Assembly: GCA_003278195.1 (NCBI GenBank)
Contig: QCGE01000007.1
Location: 1 to 64,000 of the forward strand
Direction: 5' to 3'
From: Prochlorococcus sp. AG-363-P08
GTDB lineage: Bacteria; Cyanobacteriota; Cyanobacteriia; PCC-6307; Cyanobiaceae
Length of the DNA stretch: 64,000 nucleotides
Translations under genes and position numbers: made by a program
The notes under the pieces: model-generated
The model's input: only the letters and a program-made list of their open reading frames with translations
What the model was told of the DNA's origin: nothing
Databases searched by the model: none
Part shown: positions 38,541 to 48,865 of the stretch, one piece after another
Layout: the number at the start of each line of letters is the position of its first letter
How positions within the stretch are numbered: position 1 is the first letter of the stretch

Positions 38541-39482
38541 TTAAATTCCTCCAGGTAATTTTCTAGTTAGATTCCTTAGCTTTCTTAAAGCTTTTAACTC
38601 AACTTGGCGAACCCTTTCTCGAGAGACCTCTAAAAGTCGACCTATTTCAGCAAGGGTATGCCTTTCATTTCCTTCTAACCCAAAACGGAGTTTCAAAACA
38701 TGCTGCTCTTGCTCACTTAAGTGAGCAAGCCATCTACCCAGTTGCTCCTGATGAATTCGTTGTTCAACGATCTCCAACGGTTCATCCAAGGAAGCATCAG
38801 AAATAAGATCACCTAAAAAACTCCTCCCATCATCGCCATTCACTGGTGCATCAAGACTGCTAGTTGTTAACGCTTGTCTTAGTAATGAATCAAGCTCCTC
38901 GAGAGGCATATCAAGTTCTTCAGCAATCTCTGCCCGACTAGGCATAGCTCCAAGTTTGTGAGCCAAATCAAGGCTTACCTTTCTAATGGTTGTAAGTCTT
39001 TCACTCAGATGAACTGGCAAACGAATAGTTCGAGACTGACAAGCAATTGCACGAGTCATGCTCTGTCGAATCCACCAAAAAGCATACGTTGAGAACTTAT
39101 AACCACGAGTGGGATCAAACTTCTCTACTGCACGCTCTAAGCCAAGAGAGCCTTCTTGAATTAGATCAAGTAGTTCCAAGCCCTTACCTTGGTATTTCTT
39201 AGCGACACTTACAACTAGTCTCAAGTTTGCCTTCATCATCCTCTCCTTCGCTCGACGACCAATGCGGATCAAGCGTCGTTGATGTGAAGTCAATTTCTCA
39301 CTTGTATCAGGAATAGAATCATCCTCTGTGAGACTCATCATCATTTGAACTTGATTGCCGAGTTCTATTTCCTCAGCTGGAGTCAGCAAAGGTATACGTC
39401 CAATAGTTGCTAAGTACCAACTAATTGGGTCACTACTCCGCCTCCTATGAGAATCAGTAGCCTTAGGAGCTGAAGAAACCAT
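38541..39482 (-). CDS. Group 2 sigma-70 family RNA polymerase sigma factor (second copy)
   Basis: 313-residue sigma factor with region 1.2 (WYLATIGRIPLLTPAEE), region 2 (DLIQEGSLGLERAVEKFDP and YAFWWIRQ), region 3 and region 4.2 (TLAEIGRLLEVSRERVRQVE). It is a paralogue of the 4.5-kb sigma factor, sharing the same architecture but with different region 3 and linker sequences. It lacks the large acidic insertion of the primary sigma factor, so it is group 2. It converges with pdhA, 31 bp between stops. Group 2 sigma factors handle light, nutrient or stationary-phase responses; which signal is unknown here. Confidence 0.94.
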   Translation of the reverse strand: MVSSAPKATDSHRRRSSDPISWYLATIGRIPLLTPAEEIELGNQVQMMMSLTEDDSIPDTSEKLTSHQRRLIRIGRRAKERMMKANLRLVVSVAKKYQGKGLELLDLIQEGSLGLERAVEKFDPTRGYKFSTYAFWWIRQSMTRAIACQSRTIRLPVHLSERLTTIRKVSLDLAHKLGAMPSRAEIAEELDMPLEELDSLLRQALTTSSLDAPVNGDDGRSFLGDLISDASLDEPLEIVEQRIHQEQLGRWLAHLSEQEQHVLKLRFGLEGNERHTLAEIGRLLEVSRERVRQVELKALRKLRNLTRKLPGGI

Positions 39483-39611
39483 TGCTGGCTAATCCCTTAT
39501 TGAGTCATGTGACTTTGGTACAAATATTCCAAAAGAGCGCCTAGTTTCAAAAACCCTTCAGATTCATGCGTGTAAAACTACACATTTCCATCGAAAAAGC
39601 CTCATTTTTGA

Positions 39612-41241
39612 CTATTCAGTGTGTGCAAAGCAACATTTACTAGCTTGAACAGAAAGTGTCATTTTTTCAAGAGTCTTGCCTATTGAGCTCGCCGAGCTTG
39701 CCATCATGGATCGACAGGCAGCCTCAGAATGAAGAAACATTCCTAAAGCCAACAACTCACCATCACAATTATGCGAAGCAGAAATACCCATGGCTCCTAG
39801 ACCTGCAATATATCCAGAAAGCAAATCTCCTAGTCCACATCTAGCGGCCCAAGGAACACTTGCAGCATTTTGCCAACTTTCACCTAAGCCATCAGCAACC
39901 CAACTATGTGCTCCTTTAAGCAAAACACCTCCATCTATTAGTTTTGCTGCTTCAATAACTGCATTCCAAGGCTTTAGGTTTTTTTAATTCTGGAAAAATT
40001 CTAGAAAACTCACCCCTATGAGGAGTAATCCAAACTGGAGAATCTCTAGCAATCAACCATTCCACTCCACCTGCAAAAGAAGCTAAATTATTTAAAGCAT
40101 CGGCATCTAATACCAATAAACCTTTAAAGGAAGACAATGAATCTGACCAACAATTAAAATGTGAATCTGATGAACCAATCCCTGGTCCTATAAGTATTGA
40201 ATCAAAACGATCTAAATTTATTTCTGATAATGAGTTACCGATTTTTTCAACCACATCATCCTCCCCATTAAAAGAATCTTCTAAAACTATTTCTGGAAAC
40301 TGCTGCCATAATTTTGTCCCAACACAATCTGGGACTATTGCTTTTACATTACCGGCACCACTAGCTAAAGCTCCCTGAAGAGACAAAGATGCCGCCCCTG
40401 GGAATTTATTGCTTCCAGCAACAACTAAAACTCTTCCTCGCTCATATTTCATAGACCCAATTGAGGGACTAGGCCATGGAGCGGTATCGATATCAGCAGG
40501 GAAGATAAGACGTTTATTGGTCGAATGCAATTTTGATAACAACTCAAAAGGTATGCCAAGATCTAACCTTTCAACACGTCCTACATTATTTAAAGCGGCA
40601 TCCTGATAAAGGCCCTGCTTAATCAAGCCAACGGTAAGAGTTACAGAAGCTACTGCTGCACCATTAGAAAATAAATTTCCACTATCCGAACAAATACCAG
40701 TCGGTACATCAATACTTATTAATCTGTAGGGCTGCTCTAGTTGTCTACTAATAAAAAGATCTGAAATGAATTTCGGGAGTTTTCTACTCTGACCAAGCCC
40801 GAAGATGGCATCAATCCAGAGTGCAGGAGAATTCATTTCTGGAGAGGATTCTATATTCTCAATTCCCAACCATTCACAATGGGCTAAGTGCTCAGCTGTT
40901 AATGACTTTTTGATAGGAAATGGGCACCATATCTGCACATCTACTCCAGACAAATGCAATTCTCTTGCCACAACCAACCCATCCCCACCATTATGTCCTG
41001 GTCCAACAAGAACAACGACTCCTTTCTCTAGCAAACCTTCTTGGGCTTGCAACCAAGAGAACATCATCTGTCCTACTTTCTCCATTAACGAGGCCACTGG
41101 CATCCCATTCCTAATCAAGGCTCCCTCTATATCAGCCATTTCTTGAGCAGTAACTAAAAGATGCTCAGCATCTAAAGAAGGCCATTTCACGTCAAAGATT
41201 GCTAAAGAACACACTATGGAGGGATACCGGCGGAACTGCAT
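39612..41241 (-). pseudogene. nnr: NAD(P)H-hydrate repair enzyme (Nnr) split by a frameshift
   Basis: Bifunctional NAD(P)HX epimerase/ADP-dependent dehydratase. The epimerase half (VVLVGPGHNGGDGLVVARELH, near residue 77) and the start of the dehydratase half lie in one frame (429 residues) ending at FPELKKPKALECSY. The rest (LLKGAHSWVADG and GLGDLLSGYIAGLGA, the conserved nucleotide-binding motif) lies in the +1 frame to the stop at 39612. Removing one base at the T7/A7 run (39979-39985) restores a continuous 542-residue protein of normal length. The frame could be broken by a real mutation, rescued by polymerase slippage on the A7, or be a sequencing error. Confidence 0.85.
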
Positions 41242-41269
41242 AGCCGCCTGTAATTAAATCTGAACGATC

Positions 41270-42454
41270 ATGAAAAAGAATTCACCGGCCACAGCCGCCG
41301 GTGCAAAAACTCTAAAAAGGTTCCAAGATCTACCTGGTGAACATCGTGTAGTAGTAGGCCTTTCCGGGGGGGTAGACAGCTCACTTACTGCTGCTTTACT
41401 AGCAGAAGCAGGTTGGGAAGTAAATGGCTTGACACTCTGGTTGATGAGTGGGAAAGGTGCATGCTGCTCCGACGGTCTAATTGATGCAGCAGGCATCTGT
41501 GATGAACTTGGCATAACACATCATATTGTTGATTCAAGAGAAACTTTTGAAAAAGAAATTGTCAACAATCTAATCAAGGGATACGAGAAAGGAATCACGC
41601 CTTTACCATGCTCACAATGCAATCGCTCGGTTAAATTTCGTCCAATGATTGATTGGGCAAGAACAAAACTAAATACAAACATAATTGCAACAGGCCATTA
41701 TGCAAGAATCAGAAAATCCAATGAGAAAGAATGCATTTCAGGAATGCCTGGGATGGGACTAAGACGCAACAAACTTCTAAGAGGAATTGACCGAAATAAA
41801 GACCAAAGTTATTTCCTATATGACATCAATGAAAATCTTCTTGATAACATAATTTTTCCACTTGGTGAATTGACAAAAGAAGATACTAGAAAAGAAGCTG
41901 CTCGACATGGTCTAAGGACTGCAGATAAACCTGAAAGCCAGGATCTATGCCTTATAGACCTTCATGGTTCAATGAAGGATTTCTTAGCTAAGCATATACC
42001 TGAAAAAGAAGGGAAAATCTTGCTGCCGGATGGAACAATTTTAGGAACACATAATGGTATTCATAATTTCACTATTGGTCAAAGGAAAGGGCTAGGAGTC
42101 TCATGGAAAGAGCCACTTCATGTAATACGAATAGAAGCAGATACAAATGAAATCTATGTGGCTCCAAGAGCCCTAGCTGGTAAATCTAAATGTATTGTAG
42201 GTAGAGTAAATTGGATATCAATTGATCCTCCTAAGCAGGCAATAGATGTTGAAGTTCAATTACGTTATCGCAGTCAACCGACCAATGCAAAGTTAACTCC
42301 AACCAAACCAACAGACTACGATTTATCTAATTCCCGTCCTTATCGCTGTGAATTAGTTTTTGAACATGAACAGTTCTCTATAACTCCAGGACAAGCAGCT
42401 GTATTTTACTCCGGAGATGTAGTACTCGGCGGAGGGATCATCATCAAAGATTAG
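41270..42454 (+). CDS. mnmA: tRNA-specific 2-thiouridylase MnmA
   Basis: Thiolates U34 of tRNA-Lys, -Glu and -Gln. The PP-loop motif [10 protein letters not shown] is at residues 29-38. The catalytic cysteines are in [15 protein letters not shown] (near 108-113) and [11 protein letters not shown] (near 224). The C-terminal OB-like domain ends [14 protein letters not shown]. At 394 residues it is full length. The gene is divergent from nnr with 28 bp between start codons, so both promoters overlap. It converges with lnt. Confidence 0.97.
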   Translation: MKKNSPATAAGAKTLKRFQDLPGEHRVVVGLSGGVDSSLTAALLAEAGWEVNGLTLWLMSGKGACCSDGLIDAAGICDELGITHHIVDSRETFEKEIVNNLIKGYEKGITPLPCSQCNRSVKFRPMIDWARTKLNTNIIATGHYARIRKSNEKECISGMPGMGLRRNKLLRGIDRNKDQSYFLYDINENLLDNIIFPLGELTKEDTRKEAARHGLRTADKPESQDLCLIDLHGSMKDFLAKHIPEKEGKILLPDGTILGTHNGIHNFTIGQRKGLGVSWKEPLHVIRIEADTNEIYVAPRALAGKSKCIVGRVNWISIDPPKQAIDVEVQLRYRSQPTNAKLTPTKPTDYDLSNSRPYRCELVFEHEQFSITPGQAAVFYSGDVVLGGGIIIKD

Positions 42455-42468
42455 TCACCTAAAAAGAT

Positions 42469-43950
42469 TTAATAATTATCTTCTATCTTTACAAAGTAAA
42501 CACCGGTCAAGCCAACCAATAGAGAGAAGAATAAAGGCAACTCTCTCCATCTAGTATACAAAGTAAAATGTTTATTTAGATTTAAATTGCTAACTGCAAT
42601 TCCTTCCCTAAAAGGCGGCAGCAAATTCTTAACCTCTCCAGACTGCAAAAACAATGCAGATGGCCCAGTGTTAGCAACACTTAGAAGATTCCTTCCATTT
42701 TCAATACTTCTTAGTTGCGCTAGTGAAATAAATTCTCTTTGAAGTGAAACTGGGTAAGGATCTAAGTTTGCAACCGCAAGAATCCATTCGGCTCCATTCA
42801 AAACAGCTCCAGCAATTGCATTTCCATTACTTAACTCATAACAAATAGCAACTGAAGCGTTAGGGCCTTTCCATTCCAACAATCTCGAGGGCTCTCCTGG
42901 ATACAAGCCTCCAACTGCAGAAAGGCCAGGGAGGTTTAGCCCTGACAAAGTTGGAACCCACTCACCAAGAGGAACTAATCGATGCTTATCAAGAAAAACA
43001 GAGGGTAAAGCCTTGTTTTCATCAAATACCAAAAGAGAGCTTCTTTGCTGACCTTTCTCCCATCTAAAACCTCCTATAAGCAAAGGGATATGCGGAGTTT
43101 CAATTAAAGCTTTTTTAGGAGTTAATGTGCCTTCTGGGGCAACCAAAAAATCAGCACCTTTTTTCTCGGATATATTCAAAGCTTCTTGAAGAGAATATGG
43201 CAAAAGTTCTTGTTGTTCCTCAGAGAACTTCTCCCTAGTAGGTATTGCTGGTTGCCACAATCCAATAGATATTGACGAGTTTCCTACCTCAGGACGAAGA
43301 AGAGTAAATCCTATGCTATGTACAAGAAAAATAGTTATTCCACCAACTATTAAGTGCTTCTTACGCAAAAATTTATTACGGCGAACCACATATAAGCGCC
43401 ATATAAGCCAGGCAATTAACAACTCTATGGCAGCCAAACCACCAGTCCCAAACCAACGAGCTAAGGCCAAAAGTAATTTGTCTTGGACAACCAAAGAGCT
43501 GCTAAGTCCCACCCAGAAGAATGGTGTTCTTGCTAATAGAACTTCTCCAAGCCCCCAAAAAGAAGCCATCACAAGAGCATAAAAAAAATGTCCTCTTTCA
43601 GTTGCAATATTTAAATCTAAAAGATTCGGAAATTTACCAATTAAAGACCATACAAAAACAAGAGCACCGCCTATCACGCCACATGCAATCCATACAAAAA
43701 CTGCTATAGGAATGCTAAGAGGTGCAGGGACTCCAATCCAATCAAGAGGGTGCAGAGAAAGCAACCACCGATGACTGACTAATACTGCACAAAAACCCCA
43801 CAAAAAAGCAGTCTCGGCATTCCTCCGAATTGACCAAAGAAATGCCAAGCCAGGAATGCTTAGTAAGCAAAGTCCATTAGAAATTCCAAAACCAGTAAAA
43901 AGGCCACCTAAAGCAGCTATGAATAGAAGCTGATAGCGCTCTTTCCTCAT
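42469..43950 (-). CDS. lnt: Apolipoprotein N-acyltransferase Lnt
   Basis: Inner-membrane enzyme that N-acylates the lipoprotein cysteine in the last step of bacterial lipoprotein maturation. The N-terminal half has about six hydrophobic helices; the C-terminal half is a nitrilase domain with the expected Glu-Lys-Cys triad in APEGTLTP, FLDKHRLVPLGEW and VAICYELSNG. A last transmembrane helix (FFSLLVGLTGVYF) closes the protein. The ATG at 43950 (MRKERYQ) is preferred over the frame's upstream TTG at 43965. At about 493 residues the length is normal for the family. Confidence 0.92.
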   Translation of the reverse strand: MRKERYQLLFIAALGGLFTGFGISNGLCLLSIPGLAFLWSIRRNAETAFLWGFCAVLVSHRWLLSLHPLDWIGVPAPLSIPIAVFVWIACGVIGGALVFVWSLIGKFPNLLDLNIATERGHFFYALVMASFWGLGEVLLARTPFFWVGLSSSLVVQDKLLLALARWFGTGGLAAIELLIAWLIWRLYVVRRNKFLRKKHLIVGGITIFLVHSIGFTLLRPEVGNSSISIGLWQPAIPTREKFSEEQQELLPYSLQEALNISEKKGADFLVAPEGTLTPKKALIETPHIPLLIGGFRWEKGQQRSSLLVFDENKALPSVFLDKHRLVPLGEWVPTLSGLNLPGLSAVGGLYPGEPSRLLEWKGPNASVAICYELSNGNAIAGAVLNGAEWILAVANLDPYPVSLQREFISLAQLRSIENGRNLLSVANTGPSALFLQSGEVKNLLPPFREGIAVSNLNLNKHFTLYTRWRELPLFFSLLVGLTGVYFVKIEDNY

Positions 43951-44136
43951 ATGAATTCCTAGCAAATCAAAAAACTAAACAACTTTTTTTAAAAAACTGG
44001 AATATTGCAAGCTTCTGAATAACCTCTAGCTCCAAGCGCTCATACAAAGACCAATCATCACAAAATATATGGAGCATCGCCATACTTTGGCAGATAACGA
44101 ATTATCAGGAATGATAGGAACTCAACTACTGCAAGA

Positions 44137-44769
44137 ATGATGAGAAGCAAGCCTCTAATTCCAGTGCGAGACATTCTGATCAGTACCTGCATCTTTATCT
44201 CCTTTGTCATCTTGGCAGTGGGCAGCCAAATCATTTCGCCAACTCCTGTTGCTGCATCTAAAGATGTTTCAAACTTTCAAGCTCAGATAATTCAAACCGA
44301 GTCGAAGACTCCTCAGAGCTCCCTATTTGAACTTGACCCTGATGATCCAAACCCAACTCTTTTCGCTATGGCACCTGAAGAAAACGACAAAAACAATATT
44401 TCTTCTCTTGGAGGGCCTCTAGAAACAGACAAGGAAAGACTTACTTCAACTGGACTTCGAATCACTGATCTAAAAGTTGGTGACGGGCCAGAAGCAACTG
44501 CAGGTCAAACAGTTTCGGTGAATTATCGAGGAACCCTCGAAAATGGGAAAGAATTTGATAGCAGTTATGAACGTGGTCCCTTCACCTTCCCTCTAGGTTC
44601 AGGTCGAGTAATTAAAGGTTGGGACGAGGGTGTTGAGGGCATGAAAGTAGGCGGAAAGAGAAAGCTAGTTATACCGCCTGATCTTGGCTATGGGAGTAGA
44701 GGAGCAGGAAGAGTTATCCCACCCAATTCCACTCTCATCTTCGAAGTTGAATTACTTGACGCAGTTTGA
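44137..44769 (+). CDS. FKBP-type peptidyl-prolyl cis-trans isomerase, membrane/exported
   Basis: 210 residues. An N-terminal hydrophobic segment ([18 protein letters not shown], about 13-30) acts as a signal or anchor, followed by a roughly 75-residue low-complexity linker. The FKBP domain ([19 protein letters not shown] to LIFEVELL) covers the last 100 residues, with the canonical [15 protein letters not shown] block and the ligand-binding aromatic and Asp residues present. It catalyses proline isomerisation in the periplasm or thylakoid lumen. It lies divergent from lnt and upstream of the NiSOD genes, with no obvious operon to them. Confidence 0.93.
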   Translation: MMRSKPLIPVRDILISTCIFISFVILAVGSQIISPTPVAASKDVSNFQAQIIQTESKTPQSSLFELDPDDPNPTLFAMAPEENDKNNISSLGGPLETDKERLTSTGLRITDLKVGDGPEATAGQTVSVNYRGTLENGKEFDSSYERGPFTFPLGSGRVIKGWDEGVEGMKVGGKRKLVIPPDLGYGSRGAGRVIPPNSTLIFEVELLDAV

Positions 44770-44854
44770 ATCGTTTTCAAACCACATCAAATAATTGACT
44801 TAACACTTAGGTACTTGCCGGGCTAACCTTATAAAGGGTTTCTTCTCATAAGAG

Positions 44855-45328
44855 ATGTTGCGAACGGCACTTTCAAATCTTTTCAATATCCTTCCCACAC
44901 CAACGGTGAAGGCACATTGCGATGGGCCCTGCGGGGTCTACGACTCCGCTTCTGCTCGAGTTGCAGCTGAAGCAGTCCTATCTATGACCAAAAAACTTTT
45001 AGCAATGGAGCCACCCCAAAGCAGTGATGCTGCTGCTTGGGCTACATATAACAACACATTCTCAAGATATGTAGCTATCAAGGAAGAGCAAGCTCAAGAA
45101 GCTAAAGAAGAACTTCTTATCCTCTGGACTGATTATTTCAAGCCGGAGCATTTATCTTCCTATCCGGATCTTCATGACACATTCTGGCAAGCAGCAAAAT
45201 TATGCAGTGCCTGCAAAGTAAACATTGATCAGGCTAAAGCAGAAGAATTGATGAAGGCAGTTGAAAAGATCCACCATATGTTTTGGAAATCTAAAGGTCG
45301 TAGCGACGCCTGGGTCACAGCGAGCTAG
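44855..45328 (+). CDS. sodN: Nickel superoxide dismutase
   Basis: NiSOD, 157 residues. The N-terminal prosequence MLRTALSNLFNILPTPTVKA (1-20) precedes His21-Cys22-Asp-Gly-Pro-Cys-Gly-Val-Tyr, the nickel-hook motif HCxxPCGxY; after SodX cleavage His21 is the new N-terminal nickel ligand, with Cys22 and Cys26 as thiolate ligands. The rest is a helical bundle (up to WVTAS). Marine picocyanobacteria use NiSOD in place of Fe-SOD, sparing iron. The gene start has an AAGAG-like Shine-Dalgarno sequence. The maturation protease gene overlaps its 3' end. Confidence 0.97.
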   Translation: MLRTALSNLFNILPTPTVKAHCDGPCGVYDSASARVAAEAVLSMTKKLLAMEPPQSSDAAAWATYNNTFSRYVAIKEEQAQEAKEELLILWTDYFKPEHLSSYPDLHDTFWQAAKLCSACKVNIDQAKAEELMKAVEKIHHMFWKSKGRSDAWVTAS

Positions 45329-45686
45329 TAAAGACAAAACAAAACTACTAGGAATAGGTTTTCTACTAGAACTTTTAACGGGCAAATTACGAATTTTGCG
45401 TGTCAAGGGTGAATCAATGAGACCATTTCTCCTTCCTGGAGATATGGTGATTTATCGTCCATTCAACAAAAACATATGTTCTTTAAATAAGGGATGCATA
45501 GTTGTAGTCAAGGACCCAAGAAACTACAAGAATTTGATCATTAAAAGAGTACATAAATTAAACAGCTTAGGAATCGAAATAAGAGGTGATAATAAAGAAA
45601 GAAGTACTGACAGCCGGCAATTTGGAATGGTAAGCATGCAAAATATATGCGGAATTGTTGAACAAATTATACCTAAAAATAAATAA
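45261..45686 (+). CDS. sodX: NiSOD maturation protease SodX (S26 signal-peptidase family)
   Basis: Membrane-associated serine protease of the S26 family that removes the SodN prosequence. The catalytic serine is Ser52 in VKGESMRPF and the Lys general base is Lys95 in LIIKRVHKL. It has the VIYRPF beta-strand and the C-terminal GDNKERSTDSR. The frame begins at an ATG inside sodN (68-bp overlap); the protein's first 40 residues read poorly, so the true start may be a non-ATG codon further in. Coupling to sodN by overlap fits one operon. Confidence 0.92.
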   Translation: MKRSTICFGNLKVVATPGSQRASKDKTKLLGIGFLLELLTGKLRILRVKGESMRPFLLPGDMVIYRPFNKNICSLNKGCIVVVKDPRNYKNLIIKRVHKLNSLGIEIRGDNKERSTDSRQFGMVSMQNICGIVEQIIPKNK

Positions 45687-45700
45687 TAAGTTAATTAAAA

Positions 45701-46369
45701 CTATATTACCTGAATAGAGGTCTTATGAATCCATGCCAAACCTGTAAAGATAGAAAGAAGTCCTGCAAATCCAAAAACAAAAGGTAAGGACCTAATACCT
45801 ACTTTAGAACTAGCAAATGATAGCGCGAGCAGGAAAATACCCATAGTTGCTATAGACCCAAACAAATAAGCAGCCATATATGCAATTGCAGCTATAGGTG
45901 GCAATGCTAAAGCAGGTATCACTGCTAATAAATGGCTGGCCCCAGCCAACCCATGCAAAACACCTAAACCAGTCACTGCATGAGTATGCCTACGGTGTCT
46001 TTTTCTCCCTCGGAAATGCAAATGAATATGATCATGATTCTCTCCATTTCCATGCCTGTGACTATGGGTGTGGATATCAAGTCCTAAGGCAGTACGAATT
46101 GTCAGCCCTCCTACGACTAACAAAGCCATCCCAACACTAAATTCTGCCAACGAAGACATCCGCTGAATATGGACAAGATCCTTTGCTATTACTGCAACAC
46201 CAGAAAGGCACAAAACACCTGTGGAATGGCCTACCCCCCAGGCCAATCCATCTCGAAAAGCAACCCTTGGATGCCTTAGTGCAGTGGGTGTCATTGCAAC
46301 TAAATGATCAGCTCCGCCGACCACATGAACCGCTCCTGCTGCAATACCTGTAGCAATGCTGATCAACAT
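45701..46369 (-). CDS. Nickel/cobalt transporter (NicO/HupE-UreJ-like; NiSOD-associated)
   Basis: 222-residue membrane protein with about six helices and a histidine-rich cytoplasmic loop (HTHSHRHGNGENHDHIHLHF near residues 100-119), typical of metal transporters. VHVVGGADHLVAMTP near residue 14 and LHGLAGASHLLAVIP near residue 138 carry the conserved HX4-5DH/SH-like metal sites of the NicO/UreH families. It lies convergently to sodN-sodX, 14 bp apart, so its product most likely supplies nickel for NiSOD (sodT function). Context makes nickel more likely than cobalt; the substrate is inferred. Confidence 0.85.
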   Translation of the reverse strand: MLISIATGIAAGAVHVVGGADHLVAMTPTALRHPRVAFRDGLAWGVGHSTGVLCLSGVAVIAKDLVHIQRMSSLAEFSVGMALLVVGGLTIRTALGLDIHTHSHRHGNGENHDHIHLHFRGRKRHRRHTHAVTGLGVLHGLAGASHLLAVIPALALPPIAAIAYMAAYLFGSIATMGIFLLALSFASSKVGIRSLPFVFGFAGLLSIFTGLAWIHKTSIQVI

Positions 46370-46466
46370 ATAGAAAAACAGGTCAAATTAATTCTGCCTT
46401 ATCGGAATAAGTAAATGCTCATCTAACCACTTTTAAACAAATACCTATAAAGAAGTACATTTGTCT

Positions 46467-47354
46467 TCAACCTCTGATTAATTTCCTAAGTGCTGAGCAA
46501 ATATCCACCTGTCGCATTAAGGATTCACCAACCAAAACTGCGCCTACCCCAGCTTTATGAACTCGATCCAAATCAGCCCTATTAAACAAACCAGATTCAC
46601 TTACCAAAATTGACTGATCAGTCTCTTTGACTTTATTTTTATATTCTTTCGCAAGCTTCTCAGTTGTAGATAAGTCCGTCTGGAAGGTCGTTAAATCTCG
46701 ATTATTTATTCCTATCAAAGAAAAACTACCGATTTTTATTATACGAGCCAACTCTTCTGAATCATGAACTTCAACCAACACGCATAAACCAAGTGATTCT
46801 GCAACCTTTGTTAGATAGATCAAGTCTTGGTCAGTAAGTATTGCTGCAATCAATAAAACCGCATCCGCGCCTGCTGCCCTTGCTTGATAAATCTGATAAG
46901 GAAAAAGAATAAAGTCCTTACAAAGGATAGGAATTCCTACTGTTTTTCTAACCTCAACTAATACATCAAAACCACCTTGAAAAAAAGTTTTATCAGTAAG
47001 TACTGAAAGGCAACTAGCTCCACCCTCTGAATACCCCTTTGATATAGCTACTGGATCAAAATCTTCTCTAATAACTCCTTTACTCGGGCTAGCCTTCTTA
47101 ACTTCTGCAATCACTGCAGGAGGAACAGAAGCATTCTGCAAAGCTTTTAGGAAATCAAGTGTTTCTGGCAACGAAGAGATCTTTAGCTTTAGATCCTCCA
47201 ATGAGACACGCTTTCGAGCAATCTCTATTTCGTGATCCTTTTCCCAAACAATTTTTTCCAAAATATTCCTAGGCTCCCCTTCTAAATGTGGAATAGAATA
47301 TTGCAAATTAGCTACTTTAATACTCGGATTAGGTGGGCGACGACGGATCTTCAT
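46467..47354 (-). CDS. trpC: Indole-3-glycerol phosphate synthase
   Basis: (beta/alpha)8-barrel enzyme closing the indole ring in tryptophan synthesis. Conserved blocks: [21 protein letters not shown] (near residue 80), [44 protein letters not shown] and [15 protein letters not shown]. The protein is a stand-alone TrpC of 295 residues with a 30-residue N-terminal lead. It lies 65 bp downstream of lpdA on the same strand. Length and motifs are typical. Confidence 0.97.
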   Translation of the reverse strand: MKIRRRPPNPSIKVANLQYSIPHLEGEPRNILEKIVWEKDHEIEIARKRVSLEDLKLKISSLPETLDFLKALQNASVPPAVIAEVKKASPSKGVIREDFDPVAISKGYSEGGASCLSVLTDKTFFQGGFDVLVEVRKTVGIPILCKDFILFPYQIYQARAAGADAVLLIAAILTDQDLIYLTKVAESLGLCVLVEVHDSEELARIIKIGSFSLIGINNRDLTTFQTDLSTTEKLAKEYKNKVKETDQSILVSESGLFNRADLDRVHKAGVGAVLVGESLMRQVDICSALRKLIRG

Positions 47355-47419
47355 AGAGAAAAAATAGTAAATTAAAAGATCAAACTAAAATGAATAGATA
47401 CTGACATTAACTTATATTT

Positions 47420-48865
47420 TTATGATTTATCTAACTGTTTCAAAGCTTGTTTATACGCGACCTCAACAACCTCACTAAGAGTGGGGTGTGTGTGAACTTC
47501 TTTCGATAATTCCAATACGCTTTGACGTCTTGCTATTGCATTTGCAACTTCCTGTATCAGATCCGCTGCATGCAAACCGTATATATGTGCACCTAAAACT
47601 TCACCAGTATCTTTTCTAAAAAGCAATTTCATTAATCCGTCGCTCTCTAATTCAGCCAATGCCTTTGAGTTGGCCTTGAAATAACTTCTAACAATTCCAA
47701 GCTCAAAGATCTCTTCTTTAGATAATTCCTGAGCTTCTTCTTCAGTTAAGCCTACTGAACTTATCTCAGGGTGAGTAAAAGTTGCAGCTGGAATACTTCG
47801 ATAATCAATCTTCAAAATATTACCAATAATATTTTCAACAGCAACAGTGCCTTGAGCAGCTGCTGTATGAGCCAACATCAACTTCCCAGTAACATCTCCT
47901 ACTGCCCAAAGATTAGATTTGGGCTTTCCATTAACAAGAACTCGCATGTTGTCATCAACAGGTATGAATCCCCTGTTGGTTTCTACACAAACTGAACTCA
48001 AATTCAAATCTTTACTTCTTGGTACTCTTCCTGTTGCAACTAAAACTGCATCTACTTCTAATTCTTCTATAAAATCTCTTTTCTTCGCATCAGACAACTC
48101 TATACGAACTGGACAGCCAGGTTTGATTTTGCTTGCTAGCACACCTGCACGTGCATCAATATCTCTTTTGTCAATAAGATTTCGTTTTGCAATTTTTGTT
48201 AGATCTTGATCAAAAGTAGGCATTACACGGTCCAGGGCTTCAATGATCGTCACCTCGCATCCCAAGGCGGTATAAACATCAGCAAATTCAAGTCCTATAT
48301 AACCACTTCCTACTATTGCTATCCATCTAGGAAGCCATTCAAGATTCACTGCTTGATCACTAGTAAAAACAGTACGGCCATCAATCTCAATTCCAGGGGG
48401 AACAAAGGGATCTGAGCCAGTAGCAATGATGACATCTTTGGCTTTTAAAACTTGATCTACACCATTGAGTTCTCTTAACCCAACTCGCTGATCTCCTTCT
48501 AATCTTCCTATCCCTTTCAAAATAGTTACTCCTGCTCTTTCCAAAGTCTTAGTTAAATTGCTACGAATAGTTGCAACCAGATTATTTGCGTGATCAGCAA
48601 TCTTCTGTCTTTCAAATCGAACTGGAGCTGCATGAATACCAAAGTCAGCTAAATGCTGTACATCCGCTAACTCTCGAACCCTTCCACTAGCCGCCAATAA
48701 AGCCTTAGAGGGAACACAACCTCTGTTTACACAGGTCCCTCCCATCTCGCCGGACTCGATTATCGCGACTTTCAACCCATGTTCAGCCGCATGCTTAGCA
48801 GCATCAAAGCCGCCATAGCCTGCGCCTATGACAATTAAATCGAAATCGAAAATTACTTCACTCAC
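47420..48865 (-). CDS. lpdA: Dihydrolipoamide dehydrogenase
   Basis: E3 of the pyruvate dehydrogenase complex and the glycine cleavage system. FAD-binding VIGAGYGGFDAA near residue 12, the redox disulfide GGTCVNRGCVPSKALLAA near residue 42, the NAD motif IVGSGYIGLEFADVYTALGCEVT near residue 183 and the C-terminal HTHPTLSEVVE with the catalytic histidine are all present. At 481 residues it is full length. The start is a GTG overlapping the spoU stop codon (GTGA). pdhA (E1) and gcvT are elsewhere in this window. Confidence 0.96.
   Translation of the reverse strand: MSEVIFDFDLIVIGAGYGGFDAAKHAAEHGLKVAIIESGEMGGTCVNRGCVPSKALLAASGRVRELADVQHLADFGIHAAPVRFERQKIADHANNLVATIRSNLTKTLERAGVTILKGIGRLEGDQRVGLRELNGVDQVLKAKDVIIATGSDPFVPPGIEIDGRTVFTSDQAVNLEWLPRWIAIVGSGYIGLEFADVYTALGCEVTIIEALDRVMPTFDQDLTKIAKRNLIDKRDIDARAGVLASKIKPGCPVRIELSDAKKRDFIEELEVDAVLVATGRVPRSKDLNLSSVCVETNRGFIPVDDNMRVLVNGKPKSNLWAVGDVTGKLMLAHTAAAQGTVAVENIIGNILKIDYRSIPAATFTHPEISSVGLTEEEAQELSKEEIFELGIVRSYFKANSKALAELESDGLMKLLFRKDTGEVLGAHIYGLHAADLIQEVANAIARRQSVLELSKEVHTHPTLSEVVEVAYKQALKQLDKS

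Noticed and set aside
39503-39583. Short dyads AGTCA-TG-TGACT and GTGTA-AAAC-TACAC upstream of the second sigma gene
   Set aside because: Five-base arms are expected by chance in AT-rich DNA; GTA-N4-TAC does not have NtcA spacing.
44795-44835. TTGACT and TATAAA near sodN as a -35/-10 promoter
   Set aside because: The possible -10 elements are at spacings (23 or more bp) outside the usual 16-19 bp, so no promoter was called.
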